A DNA stretch of 7,962 nt from assembly GCA_021286885.1 (NCBI GenBank), contig JAJTBM010000124.1, positions 1 through 7,962 of the forward strand. Reading direction: 5' to 3'. Each line of letters starts with the position of its first letter. Position 1 is the first letter of the stretch. The stretch is from Rhodocyclales bacterium (GTDB lineage: Bacteria > Pseudomonadota > Gammaproteobacteria > Burkholderiales > Rhodocyclaceae). The notes beneath the pieces were generated by a model. That model saw only the letters and a list, made by a program, of their open reading frames with translations. It was not told where the DNA came from and searched no databases. The position numbers were made by a program, and so were the translations under genes. Shown piece after piece: positions 1 to 7,962 of this stretch.

Positions 1-10
1 CGCGCTTTCT

Positions 11-16
11 TATAGT
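11..16 (+). promoter_or_regulatory. Candidate -10 hexamer for the siderophore receptor gene
   Basis: TATAGT lies 36 bases before the ATG at 53 and matches the sigma-70 -10 consensus at five of six positions. A -35 at normal spacing would fall outside the window, so only half the promoter can be judged. Iron-uptake receptors are usually Fur-repressed, but no Fur-box-like palindrome is visible in the 52 bases present. An operator may lie further upstream. Confidence 0.35.
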
Positions 17-52
17 CCAGGCCTTTCAATTCGACTGGATGGCTCTGGACAA

Positions 53-1834
53 ATGAAGCCCCTCACATCCCCCAAGGCTGGCTGGCCAGCCCTGATGACC
101 CGCCCGACCCCCATCGCCCTGCTGCTCGCCACCTGTTGCACCGGGGCCTGGGCCGAAGAGGCCAAAGAACTCGCCCCTGTTGTGGTACAGGCACAGCCGG
201 ACACGGGCTACCACGCGCCCCTCGCCACGGTGGCCGGCAAGGTGCCGGTGAATCGCAAGGAAATTCCCGAATCGGTTTCGGTGCTGACTCGCCAGCAGAT
301 CGAAACCCAGGGGCTCACCACCGTGCCCGAAGCGCTCCAGCAACTACCGGGGGTGACGGTGATCGCCAACGATAATCTGAACTTCCAGTACCTCTCCCGG
401 GGCTACGGCCTGGGGGTGATGTATGACGGCGTTCCGTCCTACAACGGAATGCATCCGTCCCACCAGTTTGACTTGGCCGTTTACGAGCGCGTTGAATTGC
501 TGCGCGGCGCCAATGGCCTGCTGCGGGGCGTGGGTGAACCGGGCGGGATGGTCAATCTGGTCAGGAAACGGCCTGGGAGCGAATTCGGCTTCACCAGCAC
601 CCTCAGCTATGGCTCCTACGACAACAAGCGGCTGGATGTCGATCTGAGCACGCCCCTGAACGCCGACAAAACCCTGCGCAGCCGGGTCGTACTCGCAGAT
701 CAGAACCGGGGCTATTTTTACGACCATACCCGCAACGACAAACAATTGGGCATGGGTACGCTCGAATACGATCTGAGCCCGGCCACCACCCTGGCGTTTA
801 CGGTCACGAGCCAAAACTCGAATGTAAAAGCCCCCTCTTCCGGGCTGCCCACCTCCAGCATCACCGACGCCAGCGGCCATTACCAGCAACTCAATCAATC
901 CCGCTCCAACTATTACGTGCCGGACTGGGGGCGGCTGAGCTATCGGATGGATGAATACGCAGCGAGCATCGAGCACCGTTTCGACAATGAATGGCTGGCC
1001 AAGCTGGTCTTCAATCAACGGGACTGGCGCCAGTATTACAAGTATGCCTATTCCTATTCGACGGTAAATGCCCTCACCAATAAGCTCAGCTATGCCTCCA
1101 CGCAGGGGGATTACCACTACACCCGCAGCGGGGTGGATGCCTACGCCCACGGCCCCTTCAAACTTTTCGGGCGGCGCCATGAGCTGACCTTTGGCGCCAA
1201 TACCGAAACCTATGCCTACGATGGCCGCTCCGGGCGGGGGCCGACCTATTCGACCACCTACGGTGACGTAAGTGGCATCACCGAACCCACCATCAAGTAC
1301 ACCAGCGGTACCGAGAACACCACCGAGCAGCGCGGCCTGTACGCCCAGACCCGCCTGAACCTGGCCGACCCGCTGCACCTGGTGCTGGGGGGGCGCCTCA
1401 CCACCTTCCACAACCGCTATCGGAGCCGCGCACCGTCCACCTCCGGCCTGGACTGGAAGAGCGGCGCCCGGGCCGATCACCGTTTCACCCCCTTTGCCGG
1501 CCTGCTGTACGACCTGACGCCGGAAATTACCCTGTATGCCAGTCAGGCCGAGATTTTCATCCCCCAAACCCAGCTAAAACGCGACGGCAGCGTGCTCGAC
1601 CCCCGCACCGGGCGCCAGCATGAACTGGGCGTGAAGGGCGAGTTCATGGAAGGACGCCTGGGCGCCTCAGCCGCCTGGTTCGACATCCGTGACCGTAACC
1701 GCGCCTACCCCGACCCGACCGATCCGAGCGGCATCTATTACATCAACCTGGGCCAGGTGCAGAGCACCGGCTATGAGCTGGAAGTCACCGGCAGCCCGCT
1801 CCCCAGCGTGAACCTGAGCGCCAGCTACACCTAG
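53..1834 (+). CDS. TonB-dependent siderophore receptor, truncated by in-frame TAG
   Basis: This encodes an outer-membrane receptor for TonB/ExbBD-powered uptake of ferric siderophores, of the FhuE/FpvA-like class. Residues about 15-34 form a signal peptide ending in AWA. A TonB-box-like segment (ELAPVVVQA) is at 39-47. The plug spans about 71-174 and holds the family-typical stretches IPESVSVLTRQQI, LPGVTV and YERVELLRGANGLLRG, followed by GEPGGMVNLVRKRP. The rest is beta-barrel, rich in alternating aromatics. There is no N-terminal STN signalling domain, so a direct role in anti-sigma signalling is unlikely. I chose the ATG at 53 because GGATGG sits about 10 bases upstream. The ATG at 95 would give a compact 20-residue signal peptide but has no well-spaced ribosome site. 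The frame stops at TAG 1832-1834 after 593 residues, well short of the usual roughly 700, and continues in the same frame beyond it. The siderophore cannot be named from sequence. As written the protein lacks its last barrel strands and is probably non-functional. Confidence 0.9.
   Translation: MKPLTSPKAGWPALMTRPTPIALLLATCCTGAWAEEAKELAPVVVQAQPDTGYHAPLATVAGKVPVNRKEIPESVSVLTRQQIETQGLTTVPEALQQLPGVTVIANDNLNFQYLSRGYGLGVMYDGVPSYNGMHPSHQFDLAVYERVELLRGANGLLRGVGEPGGMVNLVRKRPGSEFGFTSTLSYGSYDNKRLDVDLSTPLNADKTLRSRVVLADQNRGYFYDHTRNDKQLGMGTLEYDLSPATTLAFTVTSQNSNVKAPSSGLPTSSITDASGHYQQLNQSRSNYYVPDWGRLSYRMDEYAASIEHRFDNEWLAKLVFNQRDWRQYYKYAYSYSTVNALTNKLSYASTQGDYHYTRSGVDAYAHGPFKLFGRRHELTFGANTETYAYDGRSGRGPTYSTTYGDVSGITEPTIKYTSGTENTTEQRGLYAQTRLNLADPLHLVLGGRLTTFHNRYRSRAPSTSGLDWKSGARADHRFTPFAGLLYDLTPEITLYASQAEIFIPQTQLKRDGSVLDPRTGRQHELGVKGEFMEGRLGASAAWFDIRDRNRAYPDPTDPSGIYYINLGQVQSTGYELEVTGSPLPSVNLSASYT
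1832..1834 (+). other. Premature in-frame amber codon in receptor gene
   Basis: The codons read AGC TAC ACC TAG CTG GTG ACC, in frame with both the upstream and downstream receptor sequence. A single base change from CAG (Gln) or from TAC/TAT (Tyr) would give this TAG. The position is in a barrel strand after SASYT, where relatives as I recall them often have an aromatic or polar residue. No frameshift is needed to restore the gene. The LysR gene in this window also ends with TAG, so general reassignment of TAG is unlikely. Confidence 0.9.
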
Positions 1835-2212
1835 CTGGTGACCCGCTACCTGACCGACCCCAGCAACACCGGGCTCGCTTACTCCATCCAAAGCCCCAAA
1901 AACCAGCTGCGGCTGTGGGGGGATTACCGTTTTTCTGACGCGGGGCCTTTGGCTGGTTTTGGTGCAGGCCTGGGCGTATTTGCCCAAAGCCCAGCCCAAA
2001 GCACGCGCGGCTGGCGGGATGAGGTGGTGAATAGCGGCTATTCGGTCTGGAATGGGCGGATCAGCTACGAGGTCAACAAAACCTACTCCCTCGCCCTGGC
2101 GATCAACAACATCACCGACCGGAAGTATTACGCCTCGGTGGGCACGCCCAACACCTACAACTTTTACGGCGATCCGCGCAATTACATGCTGACCCTCAAG
2201 GCCAGCTACTGA
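1835..2212 (+). pseudogene. C-terminal barrel of the siderophore receptor, cut off by the TAG
   Basis: These 125 codons continue the receptor frame directly after the TAG and complete the beta-barrel. Recognisable family features are LRLWGDYRF, a later strand with NGRISYEVNKTYSLALAINN, the near-C-terminal ITDRKYYASVG motif, and the closing strand NYMLTLKASY. The terminal aromatic residue resembles the beta-signal recognised by the Bam machinery. With this part the receptor would be about 719 residues, normal for the family. A GTG at 1838 could formally start translation, but it has no evident ribosome site, and a barrel fragment without signal peptide would not reach the outer membrane. I therefore treat it as the detached 3' part of one gene. 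Its undamaged state suggests recent inactivation, readthrough or a sequence error. Confidence 0.85.
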
Positions 2213-2222
2213 GGCCAGCACG

Positions 2223-2235
2223 GAGGCGACGCCTC
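2223..2235. terminator. Weak hairpin between convergent receptor and lysR genes
   Basis: GAGGC-GAC-GCCTC forms a 5-base-pair stem with a 3-base loop, 11 bases after the receptor stop and 20 bases before the lysR stop. No T-tract follows on either strand; C and G runs follow instead. It could contribute to bidirectional termination but is not a classical intrinsic terminator. Confidence 0.25.
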
Positions 2236-2254
2236 GCTCCGGGCCCGCCCCCCC

Positions 2255-3181
2255 CTACCTGACCACCTCCGGCGCGTGGGCGCGCACATGCTCCAGAAAG
2301 CTGCGGATGGCCCGGGGCAGGCTGGGGTAGCGGTGCACGCAGTGCATGGCCGGGTCGCTGCCGTTGGAGGCGGTGAGCCGGTAATCGGGCAGCACCCGTA
2401 GCAGCTCGCCCCGCCGCACCGCATCGGCCGCCAGCCAGTTGGCCAGCCGGGCAACCCCCAGGCCCAGGCAGGCCGACTGGTACAGGGCGATGCCCGAGCT
2501 GAAGCGGTGACGGGCGGGCATGTGGATGCGGCGTATCGGGCCGCCGGCTTCGGCCTGGAAATACCAGTCCTTGAGCACCCGGGGGCCGGTGTGCACCAGA
2601 ATCGCATGCTCAGCCAGCGCCTCCGGGGTGGCGGGGCTGCCGTGGCGCGCCAGATAGTCGGGGCTGGCGTACAGGTGGCGGCGATAAGACCACAGGGGGT
2701 AGCCGATCAGCTCGCTGGACTGGGGAAAGTTCCCCCGGATGCAGAAATCCAGCTGCTCATGGAGCGGATCCAGCATCCGGTCGGTGAGGATCAGATCCAT
2801 CTGCACGCCCGGGTGGCTGCGGGTGAATTCGGCAATGCGCTCCGGCAGGAAGCGAAAGCCCAGGGCTTCGGGGGCCGAAAAGCGGATCAGGCCCTGGAAG
2901 CCGGCGCTGGCCTCCTGCAGATCCTGCTCGGCCTGGGCATGGAGTTCCAGAATCTGGCGGGCATGGGTGAAATAGCGCTCCCCCGCCGGGGTGAGGCCGA
3001 CCCGCTGGGTGGTGCGCACCACCAAGGCCACGCCCAAGGCTTCTTCGAGGCTCTGGATGGCGCGGGTGATGGCGCTGGGGGATTTGCCCAGCAGCCGGGC
3101 CGCATTCACGAAGCTGCGCCCCTCGGCCACCACGCAAAAGGCCCGGATTTCCCACAACAAGCCGCCGGCTGCCCTGTTCAA
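2255..3181 (-). CDS. LysR-family transcriptional regulator (CrgA-like)
   Basis: This 308-residue cytoplasmic DNA-binding regulator has the usual LysR-type length. Residues about 12-70 form the winged helix-turn-helix, with the family pattern AFCVVAEGRSFVNAARLLG, then SPSAITRAIQSLEEALG, and the wing RTTQRVGLTPAGERYF. A linker helix spans about 71-92. The effector-binding domain from about 97 shows IRFSAPEALGFRFLPERI, a TDRMLDPLHEQLDFCIRG stretch and YASPDYLARHGSPATPEAL, which resemble the CrgA-like group. The start is TTG at 3181, supported by AAGGAAG 8 bases upstream; no ATG lies nearby in frame. The stop is TAG. The gene is divergent from the TauE/SafE permease, which makes that gene and itself the most likely targets. 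It converges with the receptor gene. The co-inducer is unknown. Confidence 0.93.
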   Translation of the reverse strand: MNRAAGGLLWEIRAFCVVAEGRSFVNAARLLGKSPSAITRAIQSLEEALGVALVVRTTQRVGLTPAGERYFTHARQILELHAQAEQDLQEASAGFQGLIRFSAPEALGFRFLPERIAEFTRSHPGVQMDLILTDRMLDPLHEQLDFCIRGNFPQSSELIGYPLWSYRRHLYASPDYLARHGSPATPEALAEHAILVHTGPRVLKDWYFQAEAGGPIRRIHMPARHRFSSGIALYQSACLGLGVARLANWLAADAVRRGELLRVLPDYRLTASNGSDPAMHCVHRYPSLPRAIRSFLEHVRAHAPEVVR

Positions 3182-3189
3182 GGTGGATG

Positions 3190-3196
3190 CTTCCTT
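3190..3196 (-). promoter_or_regulatory. Ribosome binding site deciding the TTG start of lysR
   Basis: The minus strand reads AAGGAAG here, 8 bases before the TTG at 3181. It is the strongest Shine-Dalgarno match I saw in the window and sits in a locally AT-rich leader. It justifies choosing a non-ATG start. Confidence 0.7.
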
Positions 3197-3253
3197 TGAT
3201 TTTGGTGTTTGATTTTTGAGCTGCTACCCGAGCCTCTGGCGGGCCCGGGCGCC

Positions 3254-3259
3254 AGTATA
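3254..3259 (-). promoter_or_regulatory. Candidate -10 element for lysR
   Basis: The minus strand reads TATACT, a five-of-six match to the sigma-70 -10, giving a leader of roughly 65-70 bases before the TTG start. No good -35 lies 16-18 bases upstream, so an activator or a weak basal promoter would be needed. It sits in the divergent lysR/permease region, where an autorepressing LysR protein would be expected to bind. Confidence 0.3.
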
Positions 3260-3294
3260 CCGGCCCGGCTTGTTGCGCCCGGCGCGATACGGTG

Positions 3295-3327
3295 TTGCAC
3301 CCGGTGCCGGGCGGGGCTTTCTAGAAT
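3295..3327 (+). promoter_or_regulatory. Possible promoter for the TauE/SafE permease
   Basis: TTGCAC at 3295-3300 and TAGAAT at 3322-3327 resemble -35 and -10 hexamers, and TAGAAT is a good -10 match. The 21-base spacer is longer than the 16-18 normally tolerated, so the -35 may be fortuitous and the promoter activator-dependent. Between them lies CCCGG-TG-CCGGG (3300-3311), a short palindrome that could be an operator half-structure, but GC-rich DNA yields such palindromes by chance. Confidence 0.3.
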
Positions 3328-3348
3328 CGGGGCCTTCCTGCATCACCC

Positions 3349-3363
3349 GCCGGCCAGGCCGGC
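3349..3363. repeat. 15-base perfect palindrome just before the permease start
   Basis: GCCGGCC-A-GGCCGGC is a perfect inverted repeat ending 9 bases before the ATG at 3373. Where a Shine-Dalgarno sequence would be expected there is only this palindrome followed by CCTGCCCCC. As DNA it could be a protein-binding site; as RNA, its one-base centre means the innermost bases must open to form a loop. A role in control of translation or transcription is inference. Confidence 0.45.
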
Positions 3364-3372
3364 CCTGCCCCC

Positions 3373-4146
3373 ATGACGCTTTCCTTCTCCCTCACCCTGC
3401 TGTGCTGTTTTGCCTTTGCTGCTGGCCTGATCGACGCGGCCGTGGGCGGCGGCGGGCTGATCCAGGTTCCGGCCCTGTTCAACATTCTGCCCAACACCCC
3501 GCCCCCGACCCTGCTGGGCAGCAACAAGCTCACCAGCATGTGCGGCACCAGCGTGGCGGCGGCGAGCTATGTGCGGCGCATCGCGGTGCCCTGGCGCCTG
3601 GTGCTGCCGGCCACGCTGGCAGCCTTCGGGATGTCGTTTGCGGGGGCCGCCGCCGTGGCACAGATTCCGCCCGGGGTAATGCGCCCGGTGGTGCTGGTGC
3701 TGCTGATCCTGATGGCGGTGTATACCTTTGCGAAGAAGGACTTCGGCACCACCGACACCCATCAGCCCCTGACGCCCCGGCGGCGCCTGCTGGCGGTGCT
3801 GATCGGCGGCGCCATCGGGTTTTACGATGGGCTGTTCGGGCCGGGCACCGGGAGTTTTCTGATCTTTTTGTTCATCCGCTGCTTCCGGATGGATTTTGTA
3901 CGGGCCTCGGCCTGCGCCAAGGTGCTCAACCTATCCACCAACGCGGCTGCCCTGCTGTATTTCATCCCGGCCGGGCAAGTAATGTACGGCTACGCCCTGC
4001 CCATGGCCCTGTGCAATATCGGCGGCGCGGTGGTGGGTACCCGGCTGGCGATGCAGAAGGGTGCGGGCTTTGTGCGGGTGCTGTTCTTGATCCTGCTGGT
4101 GGCGCTGATCGGCAAGCTCGGCTACGACGTGCTGCACCAAGGCTGA
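3373..4146 (+). CDS. TauE/SafE family membrane permease (YfcA-like)
   Basis: This 257-residue inner-membrane protein has about 7-8 hydrophobic segments, in line with the TauE/SafE family, members of which are linked to export of sulfite, sulfoacetate or other sulfur-containing or organic anions. The two-repeat signature is clear. The first repeat has GLIDAAVGGGGLIQVPAL (18-35) and GSNKL (49-53). The second has GFYDGLFGPGTGSF (149-162) and AKVLNLSTN (182-190), then GAVVGTRLA (218-226). The GFYDG.FGP motif and the overall layout resemble E. coli YfcA, whose physiological substrate is not firmly established. A basic, polar cytoplasmic loop lies at about 120-138. The ATG at 3373 begins directly with a transmembrane segment, as expected, but lacks a recognisable ribosome site. 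The gene is divergent from lysR, probably its regulator, and ends 18 bases before the convergent kinase stop. Substrate is unassigned. Confidence 0.92.
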   Translation: MTLSFSLTLLCCFAFAAGLIDAAVGGGGLIQVPALFNILPNTPPPTLLGSNKLTSMCGTSVAAASYVRRIAVPWRLVLPATLAAFGMSFAGAAAVAQIPPGVMRPVVLVLLILMAVYTFAKKDFGTTDTHQPLTPRRRLLAVLIGGAIGFYDGLFGPGTGSFLIFLFIRCFRMDFVRASACAKVLNLSTNAAALLYFIPAGQVMYGYALPMALCNIGGAVVGTRLAMQKGAGFVRVLFLILLVALIGKLGYDVLHQG

Positions 4147-4164
4147 AGCCCCTGGCCCCGGGCC

Positions 4165-7125
<2,961 letters not shown>

Positions 7126-7142
7126 CGGGGAAACTCGGTTCG

Positions 7143-7172
7143 GGCCGGTTCAGGCCCGTTCAGGCCGGTTGG
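7143..7172. repeat. Three-copy 10-base tandem repeat at the membrane-protein/kinase junction
   Basis: Units are GGCCGGTTCA, GGCCCGTTCA and GGCCGGTTGG, followed by GCC, with a degenerate partial unit before them at 7133-7142. The array covers the last codons and the stop (7160-7162) of the minus-strand membrane-protein gene and the gap before the kinase start. On the coding strand the unit is TGAAC(G/C)GGCC, so the stop codon itself is part of the repeat. It probably arose by slippage; a function is not evident. Confidence 0.6.
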
Positions 7173-7858
7173 GCCTGCGGGCGGCGTACCAGCCCCGCCA
7201 GCAGATCAAGGACGCAATAAAAAGCCCCCGCCGCCAGGGGCGGATTGGCCAGGGGCCAGCCCAGCCCGGGCACCTGGGCAGCCCAGCGCCAGTTGCCAAG
7301 CCAGGTGCCCCACAGCTCCATCAACAGAGAGAGCAGGAACATGCTGGTGTAGAGGCGCGGCGTAGGGCCCCAGCGCACGCAGGCCAGAAAGATGAGCAAC
7401 AGGGCAGGCCCCAGCCCATCCTTGCCGGCCAGGGCAAAGCCCGTCACGCCAATCAGGGCCAAAAACACAATGGCACGATGCAGCCCGCCAGACAGGCGGG
7501 GCGCCAGCTGGAGGCCCAGCCAGTAAAGCATCACATGGCCCGGCGGCACAAAGAGGGGAATCGTGCCTTCCCGGTAGTCGTACAGCCCCCAGACCAGGGA
7601 CAGCACGCCCTCCCCCAGGGTGGCAATGCACAGACAGGCCAGCAGCCCCCGGGCTTCATGGGGGCTATGGCGAAACAGCAGGGGCAGGCAGCCCCACACC
7701 CACAGGCTGACCAGGGCGGGCGCCCAGGGGCCGCCCCATTGGTCGGCCACCAGCCCAAGGGCAATGGTGAGGCTGCACAGCAGCACCAGGGCCCGCGTCC
7801 CGGGCCGGAAGGCGCCGCCTGCACAGCGGCGGAACACGGACGGGGACACGGGCGGCAT
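7160..7858 (-). CDS. Polytopic membrane protein of unknown function
   Basis: This 232-residue, very hydrophobic protein has about seven or eight predicted membrane segments, near residues 22-37, 45-62, 71-91, 101-119, 128-144, 150-161, 169-186 and 206-222. I cannot assign a named family. Distinctive polar or aromatic stretches that look conserved rather than random are LGEGVLSLVWGLYDYREG (81-98), PLFVPPGHVMLYW (101-113), ELWGTWLGNWRW (181-192) and VPGLGWPLANPP (196-207). Similar VPPGH and NPP patterns occur, as I recall, in uncharacterised bacterial membrane proteins. Embedded Glu83, Asp94, His108 and Glu181 could form a polar site in the membrane, but no reaction is implied. The ATG at 7858 lies 5 bases after the upstream ABC-F stop, and the kinase starts 34 bases downstream. 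Co-transcription with both is likely, and a link to the kinase sensor is possible but unproven. The GTG codons at positions 4 and 8 are alternative starts. Confidence 0.82.
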   Translation of the reverse strand: MPPVSPSVFRRCAGGAFRPGTRALVLLCSLTIALGLVADQWGGPWAPALVSLWVWGCLPLLFRHSPHEARGLLACLCIATLGEGVLSLVWGLYDYREGTIPLFVPPGHVMLYWLGLQLAPRLSGGLHRAIVFLALIGVTGFALAGKDGLGPALLLIFLACVRWGPTPRLYTSMFLLSLLMELWGTWLGNWRWAAQVPGLGWPLANPPLAAGAFYCVLDLLAGLVRRPQAQPA

Positions 7859-7863
7859 GGGTC

Positions 7864-7962
7864 TTACTGGATGCCCTGGCTGGCCAGGTATTCCTCGTAG
7901 GTGCCACGGTAGTCGACGATGTCGCCGGGGCCACGGATTTCGAGGATGCGGGTGGCGATGGA
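7864..7962 (-). CDS. ABC-F family ATPase, C-terminal end (partial)
   Basis: Only the last 32 codons and a TAA stop are present; the gene continues past the right edge. The translation runs SIATRILEIRGPGDIVDYRG and then TYEEYLASQGIQ. This matches the end of the second nucleotide-binding domain of ABC-F proteins, just after the switch-histidine loop (SHDR.F..S.ATRI.E), with the typical DY.GTYEEYL segment. The closing pattern resembles the YbiT-like branch, but the ATP-binding motifs and the inter-domain linker that define subfamilies lie outside the window. ABC-F proteins are soluble, ribosome-associated ATPases that act in translation rather than transport. The gene precedes the membrane-protein gene by 5 bases on the same strand. 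Confidence 0.82.
   Translation of the reverse strand, partial: SIATRILEIRGPGDIVDYRGTYEEYLASQGIQ

Noticed and set aside
1..52. Fur box upstream of the receptor
   Set aside because: Expected for such genes, but no convincing GATAAT-type palindrome is present in the few upstream bases available.
344..1567. 407-codon open frame on the - strand opposite the receptor
   Set aside because: Antisense shadow of a clear TonB receptor; low-complexity Gly/Val/Ala composition and no recognisable motifs.
1838..2212. Independent small gene starting at GTG 1838
   Set aside because: It is the exact in-frame continuation of the receptor barrel, with no ribosome site or signal peptide, so it is better read as the 3' part of the interrupted gene.
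2248..2255. Run of eight C at the end of lysR as a slippage switch
   Set aside because: The run lies at and beyond the stop codon, so length changes would not alter the protein in any meaningful way.
2507..3199. 230-codon + strand frame opposite lysR
   Set aside because: Lies across the lysR coding region with its clear helix-turn-helix; no domain pattern of its own.

Overview
This is a high-GC (clearly above 60% by eye), gene-dense chromosomal window from a Gram-negative bacterium. The outer-membrane receptor, the YfcA-like permease and the multi-domain hybrid kinase fit a proteobacterium. I would guess Betaproteobacteria, possibly Rhodocyclales, but that rests on sequence style only and was not tested.

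Layout. (1) Bases 1-2212, + strand: a TonB-dependent ferric-siderophore receptor of about 719 codons, interrupted by one in-frame TAG at 1832-1834. Both sides of the TAG are otherwise open and well conserved in pattern. (2) Bases 2255-3181, - strand: a LysR-type regulator with a TTG start and a good Shine-Dalgarno sequence, convergent with the receptor. (3) Bases 3182-3372: a 191-base divergent promoter region with weak promoter-like elements and a 15-base perfect palindrome. (4) Bases 3373-4146, + strand: a TauE/SafE-family (YfcA-like) membrane permease. (5) Bases 4165-7125, - strand: a 986-residue hybrid sensor kinase with a periplasmic sensor, HAMP, HisKA, HATPase, two receivers and an HPt domain. 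(6) Bases 7160-7858, - strand: a polytopic membrane protein of unknown function. (7) Bases 7864-7962, - strand: the last 32 residues of an ABC-F ATPase whose gene continues outside the window.

How the genes relate. The three minus-strand genes at the right are tightly packed (5-base and 34-base gaps, same strand), so ABC-F, membrane protein and hybrid kinase probably form one transcription unit. The kinase carries every phosphotransfer site of a His-Asp-Asp-His relay within one chain, but its output response regulator is not in the window. The LysR gene is divergent from the permease gene, the usual arrangement for a LysR protein controlling its neighbour. It is only convergent with the receptor, so a role in iron uptake is not implied. 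No RNA genes, mobile elements, CRISPR arrays or integration sites were seen. No non-coding stretch exceeds 300 bases.

The observation most worth checking is the amber codon in the otherwise intact receptor. The divergent first receiver of the kinase and the decamer tandem repeat at the membrane-protein/kinase junction are secondary. I found no convincing evidence of a wholly new biological system.
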